Positions 1 through 6,645 of a stretch of DNA of 14,715 nucleotides are shown piece by piece. The first letter of the stretch is position 1, and each line of letters begins with the position of its first letter. Made by a program: the position numbers and the translations under genes. The DNA is from JAHJQQ01 sp032907525 (lineage in GTDB: Bacteria; Pseudomonadota; Gammaproteobacteria; Thiohalobacterales; Thiohalobacteraceae). The DNA lies in the NCBI GenBank assembly GCA_032907525.1, contig JAJJPM010000108.1, forward strand, positions 1-14,715, in the 5' to 3' direction. The notes beneath the pieces are model-generated. The model had not been told where the DNA came from. It worked only from the letters and a program-made list of their open reading frames with translations, and searched no databases.

Positions 1-483
1 CGTGAGGCGATCCTGCACCGCCTGCCGCTCCGCCGCGGCCGGCCACAGCCGCGGCTGCGGCTCGGCGGCGGGCAGGCCGGCGCTCTCGATCAGACGGTTG
101 AGGCGGGGGAAGATATGCTCGCGGACGTCGTCACCCGCAGGACGGTGCGTATAGATCCAGCGCGGCCCCAGACCGACGCGCTTCGGCGCGCCGGACAGCA
201 GCGTGAGGATGCGGCTGCGGTTCGACCCCTGCAGATCGTAGACCGCCGCGAAGCGCTGGTCACGCACCCAGCGCTGCGCGCTCCACATGGCGCGTGCACC
301 CTTGCGCGGGAACGCGACAACCTCCAGCCGTGGATGCCCGGCGAAGAGCGGTGCGAAGGCGGGGGCGGTGAGCAGGGCCGGTTCCGCCTCGCGATGCGCC
401 TCCAGGATCGTACGGATATGCGGCGAACTGACGACCACGTCGCCCAGAGCACCCCACTTGATGATGAGTATGCGCGCCGTCAT
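1..483 (-). CDS. Glycosyltransferase family 9 (heptosyltransferase-like), C-terminus outside window
   Basis: The first 161 codons are present and the frame is still open at base 1, so the gene is truncated by the window edge. The protein starts MTARILIIKWGALGDVVVSS. The K-x-G-ALGDVV-x-S-x-P pattern near residues 9-21 is the N-terminal nucleotide-sugar-transferase signature of GT9 enzymes (WaaC/WaaF/RfaQ-like). These transfer heptose or related sugars from ADP-activated donors to the lipopolysaccharide core at the cytoplasmic face of the inner membrane. A YDLQGSNRSR segment near residue 81 and a KRVGLGPRW segment near residue 102 also fit the family. The ATG at 483 overlaps the TGA of the upstream GT4 gene (ATGA), so translation is probably coupled. 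Family membership is clear. The exact sugar cannot be read from half a protein. Confidence 0.88.
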   Translation of the reverse strand, partial: MTARILIIKWGALGDVVVSSPHIRTILEAHREAEPALLTAPAFAPLFAGHPRLEVVAFPRKGARAMWSAQRWVRDQRFAAVYDLQGSNRSRILTLLSGAPKRVGLGPRWIYTHRPAGDDVREHIFPRLNRLIESAGLPAAEPQPRLWPAAAERQAVQDRLT

Positions 484-1514
484 CGCGCCAGCACCGTCCG
501 GTAGAAGGCCTCGGTGTGCGCCACCATACGCGCGACCGTCAGCTCCTCGGCGGCGTAATGCCACGCCTGTGCATAGTCGCGCCCGGCGCGCGGCAGATCG
601 GCCAGGGCCGCACGGATGCCCGCTGCCAGCGCCGGGACGTCCTCGCGATCCACCACGTAGCCGGCCGGAAGAACCTCGTCGGCACCCGGGACGCGGGTGG
701 CGACTATGACCTTGCGCGCATGCAGCGCCTCGACCATGGCGTAGGGAAAACCCTCGCGCCGGGACGAGATGACCACCAGATCGGCGTCGGCCAGCAGCGC
801 GGGAATGTCGTCCCTGTGCCCCGCCAGCAGCACGCGCCCCTGCAACCCTTTGCTCTGGATGAGCGCTTCGAGCCGGGCACGCTCGGGCCCCTCGCCGGCG
901 ATCACGAGGGTGGCATCCAACCCGGTCCACGCGTCGACCAACAGATCGAAACCCTTGGCGGGCACGAGGCGTCCGACCGCCAGCGCCAGCGGTCGCCGCA
1001 GCGGCCGCGCGAGCGCGGCCGCCGTGTAGTCCGCCGCCGGCGCGACGGCCTGCGGCTGGATGCCATTGTGGATCACCCGGACGAGCCCGTGCTGCAGCTG
1101 CCCGGCCGCGGCCCGGCTCACTGCGATGATGCCATCGAAGCGGCGAAACGCCGCAGTCTGCCGCTTGAGATTGTGCACGGTCGCAACCGTCCGCGCGCTC
1201 AGGAACGGTGTGATCAGCGCCACCATCGCCGCGGCCTTGTTCGCCTGGGCGTGCACGATGTCCGGCCGTGCCCGGCGCAGCACCGACAGCAGCCGCACCA
1301 GCAGCGTCGGGCTGAAGCGCCACCCTGTCAGATCGAGCGGCTCATGCTCCACCCCCGGCGCAAGCCGTCCCGCATACGCCGGGGAGGCCACCAGCGTCAC
1401 CTCGTGACCGCGCTCGGCCAGGCCGCCGGCCAGTTCCAGAACATGCCGTTCGAGCCCGCCGTAGCCGGATCCGCAGAGCACCTGACAAATCCGCATGGCC
1501 CGCGCCCCCGTCAT
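480..1514 (-). CDS. Glycosyltransferase family 4
   Basis: This is a 344-residue GT-B-fold glycosyltransferase. The N-terminal acceptor domain shows GSGYGGLERHVLELA near residues 15-29 (the GGxE motif). The C-terminal donor domain shows AVGRLVPAKGFDLLVDAW near 179 and the EX7E motif with E254 and E262 (EGFPYAMVE), which binds the nucleotide-sugar. It is expected to be cytoplasmic or membrane-associated and to add a sugar to a surface glycan; donor and acceptor are unknown. I chose the ATG at 1514 because it forms an ATGA overlap with the stop of the upstream gene. An in-frame ATG at 1496 (MRICQV) is the main alternative. The frame stays open to 1802, but that extension would run through the neighbouring gene and has no family resemblance. 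Its own stop overlaps the ATG of the GT9 gene. Confidence 0.9.
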   Translation of the reverse strand: MTGARAMRICQVLCGSGYGGLERHVLELAGGLAERGHEVTLVASPAYAGRLAPGVEHEPLDLTGWRFSPTLLVRLLSVLRRARPDIVHAQANKAAAMVALITPFLSARTVATVHNLKRQTAAFRRFDGIIAVSRAAAGQLQHGLVRVIHNGIQPQAVAPAADYTAAALARPLRRPLALAVGRLVPAKGFDLLVDAWTGLDATLVIAGEGPERARLEALIQSKGLQGRVLLAGHRDDIPALLADADLVVISSRREGFPYAMVEALHARKVIVATRVPGADEVLPAGYVVDREDVPALAAGIRAALADLPRAGRDYAQAWHYAAEELTVARMVAHTEAFYRTVLAR

Positions 1515-2620
1515 GCCGGACGCGCCAGACAGCGTGCGCGGATCGCGTCCAGCCGCTCGACCGCCGGCTGAATGTCGAGCCGCGCCTCCGCATGCCGGTG
1601 CGCGCGCTCCTGGCTGCGTCTGAGCAAGGCGAGGTCCGTCATCAGAGGCAACAGCCGCGCGGCGACACCCGCGGCATTCTCGCTTTCGAGATAATGCGCG
1701 GCATCGCCGGCGATCTCCGGGATACCGCCACGCCGCGTGGTGACCAGGGCGCAGCCGGCGGCCATGGCCTCCATGTGCGTCAATCCGCAGGGCTCGTCCC
1801 ACAGTGAAGGTAGCACTGCGATCGCAGCGCGCTTGAGCCGTGCCAGCGTATCGGAATGGCTCAGGTAGCCGGCGATCTCCGCCTGCGCACCCAGCTCGGA
1901 CAGGCGCACCATCTGTTCGCGTTCGTAGCCCCGCTCGCCCACGCTGCCGGCGGTGAAGCGGCGCCCGCCCACCACGGTCACCCGCCAGTCGGGGAAGGCG
2001 GGCAGCAGAGTCCGCGCCGCCTCCACCAGCAGATGCATGCCTTTGTCGGGAATCGTCCTGCCGACGAAGATGATCTCCTTGCGCTTGGCCGCGAAGTCCA
2101 CCGTGCCCATGGCGGCCATGTCCACGGCATTATGCACGACCTCCAGCTTGCCATCCGGGTCGTCCACGTCCTCGAGAAAGCAATCCCTGATGAAGCCGCT
2201 GACGCAGACGATGGCGTCCAGCCGGCCGAGCAGCTGCCGCCTTTCCTTCGGGCTGCGCGCGCCGCGCATGGCACGAGGGTCGTTGTGCAGATAGAGCATC
2301 AACCGCACGTCCGGCAGACTTCGCCGCAGCGGACGCACATAGGTCGGCCGGTTGTGGACCTCGATCAGCCGCGGCCGCAGGCGCTGCAACGTGCATGCGG
2401 CGCCGCTGAGGTACCGTGCGGTACCGCCGCCATACCACCACCCGCCGGGGAGGACTGGTACGAAGCGTGCCGGATCCAGTGGGGCGTCCACCGCCGCGCC
2501 CAGAATGCCGATACGGTCCCGGTAGCGACTGGCTGCCCCCATGTGCCAGGCCACCAGGCCCACTGCGCCGGCGCCCGAATGCGCAAAGCGTTCGCGATGC
2601 GGGAGGAGCTGGGCGATCAT
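1511..2620 (-). CDS. Glycosyltransferase family 4
   Basis: This is a 369-residue GT4-type enzyme. Visible landmarks are HNRPTYVRPL near residue 89, HNDP near 112, IVCVSGFIRDCF near 137, VVHNAVD near 161, IFVGRTIPDKGMHLLVEA near 184 and the EX7E pair E276/E284 in WDEPCGLTHMEAMAAG. The last three are typical of the retaining GT-B nucleotide-sugar site. The protein is likely to work in the same surface-glycan pathway as its neighbours. The ATG at 2620 overlaps the upstream TGA (ATGA), which decides the start; the frame remains open to 3658, but only as a shadow of the ligase gene. Its own stop overlaps the next ATG in the same way. Specificity cannot be inferred. Confidence 0.9.
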   Translation of the reverse strand: MIAQLLPHRERFAHSGAGAVGLVAWHMGAASRYRDRIGILGAAVDAPLDPARFVPVLPGGWWYGGGTARYLSGAACTLQRLRPRLIEVHNRPTYVRPLRRSLPDVRLMLYLHNDPRAMRGARSPKERRQLLGRLDAIVCVSGFIRDCFLEDVDDPDGKLEVVHNAVDMAAMGTVDFAAKRKEIIFVGRTIPDKGMHLLVEAARTLLPAFPDWRVTVVGGRRFTAGSVGERGYEREQMVRLSELGAQAEIAGYLSHSDTLARLKRAAIAVLPSLWDEPCGLTHMEAMAAGCALVTTRRGGIPEIAGDAAHYLESENAAGVAARLLPLMTDLALLRRSQERAHRHAEARLDIQPAVERLDAIRARCLARPA

Positions 2621-3780
2621 GCGTGAACAGCATCCGATACTTTCAACAGGACCTTCAGTACCGCCAGCTCGAACAGCATGAAGAAGCAGAAGGACAGCGA
2701 TCCGTAGGAGTTGTCCAGGCTCGCCGTGATCAGCACGGCCGCCACGCCCGCGACCCAGGGCGCGGCCCGCCGCTTGACGTCGCACGACGCCGCACGCAGG
2801 GCGCGCAGGACGGTCGCCAGCAGGTAGGCGAGCAGCGCCAGCAGCGCGGCCAGACCCAGGATGCCCGTTTCGTACCAGGCATCGACCATGAAGTTGTGGA
2901 AGTGCTTCACTTCGACGGCGGTCACGGGATCGAACAACCGCGCGTTGCCCATGCCGACACCGATCCAGATGTCCGGCGGCGGCGACTGGAAGGCTCCGAT
3001 CCACAGCGTCGTGCGGCGGCTGGACCAGACATCGAGCAGCGCCAGCCAGTCGAGATCCCTGGCCTGATCGAGCTTGGGCAGCAGCTCGACCAGCAGCACC
3101 AGCGGCAGCAGCAGCGCCAGGACCCACACCAGGCGCAGGCCGTAACGGGACAGAAAGATCGCCAGCACCACCAGCCCGCCGCAGGCGACCAGCACCTCCG
3201 TGCTGCTGTCGGCGAGCAGCAGCCCGGCCAGCGCGATCGACAGCAGCGCCGCCTGAACCCAGCGTGCCGATGCATCGCCCACGGCATCCCGCAGCCATAC
3301 CGCCAGGAAGGGCAGCAGGTAGGCCATCGCCATGCCGTTGACCGACTTCGCAGGTTCCAGGCCCCGCCACCAGGCGACGCCCAGCTTGAACAGGAAATAG
3401 GCCAGCGCCACCAGCGCCGCGGTGCCCAGCCAGCGCACCAGGCGGGCGTCGTCCAACGGTCGCTGCGCAAGGACCGCCAGCGTGATGGGCAGAACCATCG
3501 AATAGGTCAGCCAGCGGAACCAGGTGTGCAGCGCCTCGCCGGGCGCGGACGCAGCGCCGACGCCCAGGAGGAAGGCCGCCAGCACCAGGACGTGCAGCCA
3601 TACGACCGGACGCGGCACCAGGCCTAGATCGCGCGGACGCAGCGCCAGCAGCGCCCACAGCAGATAACCGAAGAACAGGATGTTGCCCAGCGCCCGGCCG
3701 AGCGCCGCTGCCGTCGGCACCAGCGCCGGCAACATCCAGCCGACCCGGAAAAACGATTCTCTCACCCGCTCCAGCACCAC
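2617..3780 (-). CDS. O-antigen ligase / Wzy-family polytopic membrane protein
   Basis: This is a protein of about 387 residues made mostly of hydrophobic helices (about ten or more membrane segments), ending in a short tail. A larger loop near residues 245-300 holds WIGVGMGNARLF followed by KHFHNFMVDAWYETGILG (H293, H295). That arrangement, a histidine-asparagine followed by E-x-G-x-x-G, is typical of the Wzy_C/O-antigen ligase family. Such proteins either ligate undecaprenyl-linked glycan to lipid A core (WaaL) or polymerise O units (Wzy); sequence alone does not separate the two. I place the start at GTG 3780 behind an AGGAG at 3790-3786, just after the upstream stop. GTG 3777 or a longer GTG 3822 start overlapping the upstream gene are alternatives. 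The stop overlaps the next ATG. Confidence 0.83.
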   Translation of the reverse strand: MVLERVRESFFRVGWMLPALVPTAAALGRALGNILFFGYLLWALLALRPRDLGLVPRPVVWLHVLVLAAFLLGVGAASAPGEALHTWFRWLTYSMVLPITLAVLAQRPLDDARLVRWLGTAALVALAYFLFKLGVAWWRGLEPAKSVNGMAMAYLLPFLAVWLRDAVGDASARWVQAALLSIALAGLLLADSSTEVLVACGGLVVLAIFLSRYGLRLVWVLALLLPLVLLVELLPKLDQARDLDWLALLDVWSSRRTTLWIGAFQSPPPDIWIGVGMGNARLFDPVTAVEVKHFHNFMVDAWYETGILGLAALLALLAYLLATVLRALRAASCDVKRRAAPWVAGVAAVLITASLDNSYGSLSFCFFMLFELAVLKVLLKVSDAVHA

Positions 3781-3799
3781 ACCCTCTCCTGCATTCTCG

Positions 3800-4936
3800 C
3801 TATTGGATGTTGTCGTCCCCACGGCCGGCCGCGAGCGACTCGTACAGCTCCAGCGTACTGGCCAGCATCCGCTCCAGCGTGTACGGATGTCCCTCGGGCA
3901 CCACGCGCGCCCGGCCCAGGAAGTCCTGCACCTTGGCGAGCAGCAGCGCCTTGTCGCCCGGCACCACGCAGCCTTCCGGGAACACGCGGTTCAGTACCTC
4001 GCCGACGCCGCCGTGCTCGTAGCCGATGACGGGCACGCCCATGCTGAGCGCCTCGAGCACGGTGCGGCCGAAGGATTCCGGCTGGCTGGACAGCGACAGC
4101 ACGATGTTGGAGCTGGCGTAGATCTCGCGCATGTCCATGCGCTGTCCGGTGAAGGTGACGTGCTCGCCGACGCCGAGCCGGGCGATGCGCCTGCGCAGGG
4201 ATTCGGCATAGCGCTGCCGGCGCGGATCCTCGCCGCCGACGATCAGGCCGTGCACCGGCACACCCTTGGCGACCAGCGCCGCGATCAGGTCGATGAACTC
4301 CTCGTGGCCCTTGAGGCGCGTCAGCCGCCCCGGCAGGGTGAGCACGAAGCGGTCGAGCAGGTAGGGATGCTCGTCGAACCAGCGCTGCGACCAGGAGTGC
4401 GGCGGCCGGTGGCCGTAGGGGAACATCCTGGGATCGACGCCGCGCGGGATGACGACGATGCGCGCGGGATCGGTCCGGGGATAGTTTTCGGTGATGTAGC
4501 GGCGCGCGGTCTCGGAGACGGCGATGACGCGCTCGCCGCGGGTCATGACGGCACTGTAGCGGCTCACCGAATACAACCCGTGCACGGTGGTCACGAAGCG
4601 CGGCCGGCTGCGCGGATCCATGCGCCTCCAGGCCAGATAGGCGATCCAGGCCGGCACGCGCGAGCGCGCGTGCAGGATGTCGACCTGCTCGGTGCGCAGC
4701 CAGTCGCGCAGCCGCCCGACGAGCCGCAGCGTCAGCAGGGATTTGCGGTCCACCGGCCAGGCGAGGTGCTCGCTGCCGCGGCCGGTCAGGCGCGATACCA
4801 GCTGGCCGCCCGCCGAGATCACGATGGAGCGGTGCCCGGCCGCGACCAGCGCGTCCGCCACCTCCAGCGTGCCGCGCTCCACTCCGCCGCCCTCCAGGGC
4901 CGGCAGCATCTGTACCACGGTCAGCGGACGGGGCAT
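3800..4936 (-). CDS. Glycosyltransferase family 4
   Basis: This 378-residue enzyme is first in the tightly packed glycan operon. It shows ALEGGGVERGTLEVADAL near residues 13-30 (GGGVE motif), ILHARSRVPAW near 87, TTVHGLYSVSRYS near 116, VIAVSETARRYI near 137, a donor-domain start LPGRLTRLKGHEEFI near 201, and the EX7E pair E287/E295 in PESFGRTVLEALSMG. All are characteristic of GT4 retaining transferases involved in lipopolysaccharide or exopolysaccharide assembly. The ATG at 4936 begins the family-like MPRPLTVVQML sequence. No strong ribosome-binding site is visible just upstream. The TAG at 3802-3800 lies about 20 bases before the preferred start of the ligase gene. Substrate is not inferable. 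Confidence 0.9.
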   Translation of the reverse strand: MPRPLTVVQMLPALEGGGVERGTLEVADALVAAGHRSIVISAGGQLVSRLTGRGSEHLAWPVDRKSLLTLRLVGRLRDWLRTEQVDILHARSRVPAWIAYLAWRRMDPRSRPRFVTTVHGLYSVSRYSAVMTRGERVIAVSETARRYITENYPRTDPARIVVIPRGVDPRMFPYGHRPPHSWSQRWFDEHPYLLDRFVLTLPGRLTRLKGHEEFIDLIAALVAKGVPVHGLIVGGEDPRRQRYAESLRRRIARLGVGEHVTFTGQRMDMREIYASSNIVLSLSSQPESFGRTVLEALSMGVPVIGYEHGGVGEVLNRVFPEGCVVPGDKALLLAKVQDFLGRARVVPEGHPYTLERMLASTLELYESLAAGRGDDNIQ

Positions 4937-4963
4937 GGCGTGCGTCGGGAATCCGGAAAATCA

Positions 4964-5050
4964 TTGGCCACGGAAGCACACGGAAACACACGGAAGGCAG
5001 GGATGCAGCGGTTTTTCATTCCGTGTCCTTCCGTGTGCTTCCGTGGCCAA
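4964..5050. repeat. CCACGGAA-type long inverted repeat, copy 1
   Basis: Two 32-bp arms (4964-4995 and 5019-5050) match at 30 of 32 positions as inverted repeats around a 23-base loop. Each arm starts TTGGCCACGGAAGC and is built of repeated CACGGAA steps. A second, more degenerate copy is at 10662-10749. It lies in the roughly 330-base gap between the ELM1-like gene and the GT4 operon. Short peptides such as HGNTRK and VCFRG that appear when it is translated are artefacts. The sequence could form a long hairpin in RNA and might affect read-through into the glycosyltransferases (inference). Confidence 0.85.
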
Positions 5051-5108
5051 CCGGCAGAGCCGCAGGGGGTGCAGCGCCGCAGGCTGATGCGCCCATCCGG
5101 GTGGCGGT

Positions 5109-5138
5109 GGTGCGTCGCTGTGCTGACGCGCCCTACGG
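5109..5138. repeat. Half unit of the GTGCGTC-type repeat
   Basis: The segment GGTGCGTCGCTGTG...GACGCGCCCTACGG closely matches the right half of the complete element at 7593-7674, with a G for an A in the GACGCACC block. No left half accompanies it, so it appears to be a solo or decayed unit. The remaining stretch to about 5194 is comparatively AT-rich, and I see no gene or convincing promoter in it. Confidence 0.6.
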
Positions 5139-5194
5139 GATTTGCGTTCATTGCATGTCATCCGTGTTTTTTTGTGGTGTCTTTGTTCTGACCT

Positions 5195-5280
5195 GCCTCG
5201 TAGGGTGCGTCGGCGCAAGCGACGCACCGCGGCGCGGTGCCCCGGTGCGTCAGGCTGCGCCTCGACGCACCCTACGAGGC
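5195..5280. repeat. GTAGGGTGCGTCG-type inverted repeat, copy A
   Basis: The outer arms 5195-5212 and 5263-5280 are a perfect 18-bp inverted repeat (GCCTCGTAGGGTGCGTCG and its complement). Each half also contains an internal GGTGCGTC/GACGCACC hairpin, so the element could fold as two small hairpins or as one cruciform. Further copies are at 7593-7674 and 12184-12268, all intergenic. The TAG stop of the ELM1-like gene (5274-5272) is supplied by the element's own GTAGGG edge. Confidence 0.85.
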
Positions 5281-6267
5281 TTGAGCGTCCGCGGCGAAGA
5301 ACCGCGCCACGATCTCGCGCGCCGTGCGCGCCGCTTCGTCGAAGGGCTGCTTCGGCGCGCGCAGTTCCGCGCCCTCCAGCCACTGCGAATACGTCGTCAG
5401 CAGCCCTTCATCCACCAGCGCCTCCACGCCGCGCACGACCCGGTCGCGGCCGCGCGCCGGCACCTCCAGCAGGCCGACCGCGGCGCCCGAGGTCAGCGCC
5501 TCGTAGATCATGGAGACGCTGTCGGCGCTCACCCACACGGCACCGGCCCAGGCGAGCTGCGCCGGCAGCCAGTCCGGCGCCGTGGTCTCGCCGGGCACCA
5601 GTTCGATGCGCCCATCGTCGATCCCGGAGTCGATCCCGGAGTCGATTCCGGTATCGAGCTGCCGACGCAGTGCGTCGAGAAAATCCGCCGGCGTGCGCCG
5701 CGAGGTCGTCAGCACCCAGCGCCTTCCGGCATCGTGCGCGACGACGGCGCGCACCTGTTCCACCATCCCGGCCGTCGACCAGGCGTGATGCTGCGACGGG
5801 CCGCCGATCAGGATCAGTCCCTGGCGCGGGTCCTTGGCCACACCGGGCCGCACGCGGTTGAGCACGCCGCGCGTCACCAGCACGTTGGCGGCGGCGCGCG
5901 GGCGGTCGTGGGCGGGCACGGCGCACAGATCGAAGCACCCCGTGGGCAGCGTCGGCCGCATCAGCACGACGGCCCGGCCGCCCCGCGCGCGGCGCGCGGC
6001 GAGCAGCGGCCAGTGGGTCGCGTGTCCCGCGCCGATCAGCAGGTCCGGCGCCGGCAGCGTCCGCCCCCAGGGAAAGCGCCCCAGCAGCCAGGCGCCGAAG
6101 GCCGCGATCTCGCCCGGCACCGGGATGTCGTGCGCCTCGACCGGCCGCAGCGCGCGCAGGGCCTGCACCAGCCCGGCGCTCTGGTTCTCATGGCCGGGCT
6201 TGCCGTCGGTGAAGCGCCATATGATCAAGGGGCTAGGGACGAGGGACGAGGGGCTAGGCTGGTGCAT
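5272..6267 (-). CDS. ELM1/GtrOC1-family putative glycosyltransferase (DUF1022-like)
   Basis: This is a 331-residue protein from the ATG at 6267, or 318 from a TTG at 6228. The body begins IIWRFTDGKPGHENQSAGLVQAL, the typical opening of bacterial homologues of the plant mitochondrial fission protein ELM1 (DUF1022). NCBI groups these as putative GT-B glycosyltransferases. Other family-like segments are LLIGAGHATHWPLL (about 77-90), LILIGGPSQHHAW (151-163), VLTTSRRTP (185-193) and VSADSVSMIYEALTSGAAVG (247-264). Its place before a glycosyltransferase operon supports a glycan role; the reaction is unproven. Residues 1-13 (MHQPSPSSLVPSP) are encoded by a heptad repeat element, so the true start may be the TTG that abuts that element. 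A 12-bp tandem repeat inserts GIDS units near residues 207-218. No good ribosome-binding site is seen for either start. Confidence 0.8.
   Translation of the reverse strand: MHQPSPSSLVPSPLIIWRFTDGKPGHENQSAGLVQALRALRPVEAHDIPVPGEIAAFGAWLLGRFPWGRTLPAPDLLIGAGHATHWPLLAARRARGGRAVVLMRPTLPTGCFDLCAVPAHDRPRAAANVLVTRGVLNRVRPGVAKDPRQGLILIGGPSQHHAWSTAGMVEQVRAVVAHDAGRRWVLTTSRRTPADFLDALRRQLDTGIDSGIDSGIDDGRIELVPGETTAPDWLPAQLAWAGAVWVSADSVSMIYEALTSGAAVGLLEVPARGRDRVVRGVEALVDEGLLTTYSQWLEGAELRAPKQPFDEAARTAREIVARFFAADAQAS
5618..5653. repeat. 12-bp in-frame tandem repeat inside the ELM1-like gene
   Basis: TCGATCCCGGAG occurs twice exactly (5618-5629, 5630-5641) and a third time with changes (5642-5653). On the minus strand it encodes successive Gly-Ile-Asp-Ser/Thr/Asp units (TGIDSGIDSGIDDG). 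The unit is a multiple of three, so copy-number change would keep the frame. It lies between two conserved blocks and is probably a tolerated loop. Confidence 0.85.
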
Positions 6268-6322
6268 TGCGGAATGGAAGGGAGCCGGCCTTTCCTCGGC
6301 CCTCGTCCCTAGTCCCTAGCCC
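6229..6322. repeat. Heptad inverted-repeat element, copy 1
   Basis: Left arm 6229-6256 is four tandem 7-mers: GGGGCTA, GGGACGA, GGGACGA, GGGGCTA. Right arm 6295-6322 is four tandem 7-mers of the opposite sense: CTCGGCC, CTCGTCC, CTAGTCC, CTAGCCC. They are separated by 38 bases. The G-rich and C-rich arms are broadly complementary in register but not identical. The right arm contains the stop codon of the zinc-finger gene (6318-6316), and the left arm encodes the dubious N-terminus of the ELM1-like protein. Other copies are at 6560-6640 and 13746-13828. Confidence 0.85.
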
Positions 6323-6540
6323 CTATCAACCAACACATAATCCGCGCCGCAATAGGGGCACTTGGCCTGACCCGTCGCTTCGATGGGCAGGTACACGCGC
6401 GGATGCGAGTTCCACAGGCTCATGCCGTCCAGCGGGCAATGCAGCGGCAGATCGGCGCGCGTGACCTCGTAGCGGTTCTGCGCGTTGGGCTCGATGTATC
6501 TGCCGCTGCCCGCCGCCGCGGCGGTGTTGGGGTTGGTCAT
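6316..6540 (-). CDS. Small CHCC-type zinc-finger protein (zf-CHCC family)
   Basis: This is a 74-residue protein. The C-terminal half holds CPLDGMSLWNSHPRVYLPI then KCPYCGADY, giving a C-x8-H-x14-C-x2-C set of presumed zinc ligands. This is the arrangement of the zf-CHCC family (PF10276), related to the NDUFS6/NUMM accessory subunit of mitochondrial complex I. The role of the bacterial proteins is not established; they are small soluble proteins often encoded near lipopolysaccharide or amino-acid genes. The ATG at 6540 is preceded by GGAG at 6551-6548 with good spacing. The last codons and the TAG lie inside heptad element copy 1, so the C-terminus (DRG) may have been set by that repeat. It sits between ilvE and the ELM1-like gene on the same strand. 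Confidence 0.85.
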   Translation of the reverse strand: MTNPNTAAAAGSGRYIEPNAQNRYEVTRADLPLHCPLDGMSLWNSHPRVYLPIEATGQAKCPYCGADYVLVDRG

Positions 6541-6541
6541 G

Positions 6542-6558
6542 GTCTTTCTCCGAAAGAC
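6542..6558 (-). promoter_or_regulatory. Hairpin containing the ribosome-binding site of the zinc-finger gene
   Basis: On the minus strand GTCTTTC-GGA-GAAAGAC is a perfect 7-bp stem with a 3-base loop. The GGAG Shine-Dalgarno sequence (6551-6548) lies in the loop and the first stem base, one base upstream of the ATG region. The geometry is seen directly; a role in controlling translation is only inference, and the stem is AU-rich. Confidence 0.4.
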
Positions 6559-6559
6559 A

Positions 6560-6640
6560 GGTACTAGGTACTAGGTTCTAGGTTCTAGGCGGAGGCAGGC
6601 TGAAGGCTCTTCCTCGGCCCTAGCACCTGGTACCTCGGCC
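6560..6640. repeat. Heptad inverted-repeat element, copy 2
   Basis: Left arm 6560-6587 is GGTACTA, GGTACTA, GGTTCTA, GGTTCTA. Right arm 6613-6640 is CTCGGCC, CTAGCAC, CTGGTAC, CTCGGCC. There are again exactly four 7-base units per arm, with a 25-base spacer. It occupies almost the whole gap between ilvE and the zinc-finger gene and ends six bases from the ilvE stop codon. Confidence 0.85.
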
Positions 6641-6645
6641 CTGCA

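Noticed and set aside
2621..3658. Long upstream extension of the second GT4 gene (715 codons in total)
   Set aside because: The extension is an Ala/Gly/Arg-rich shadow of the O-antigen ligase gene in another frame; the ATGA overlap at 2620 marks the start.
4921..5151. Small open frames across the 4937-5271 gap giving peptides such as CASVAN and HGNTRK
   Set aside because: They are translations of the inverted repeats, with no ribosome-binding site, and appear in both strands because the DNA is palindromic.
6229..6640. The heptad arrays as a CRISPR array
   Set aside because: The units are only 7 bp and tandem without unique spacers, and no cas-like gene is present.
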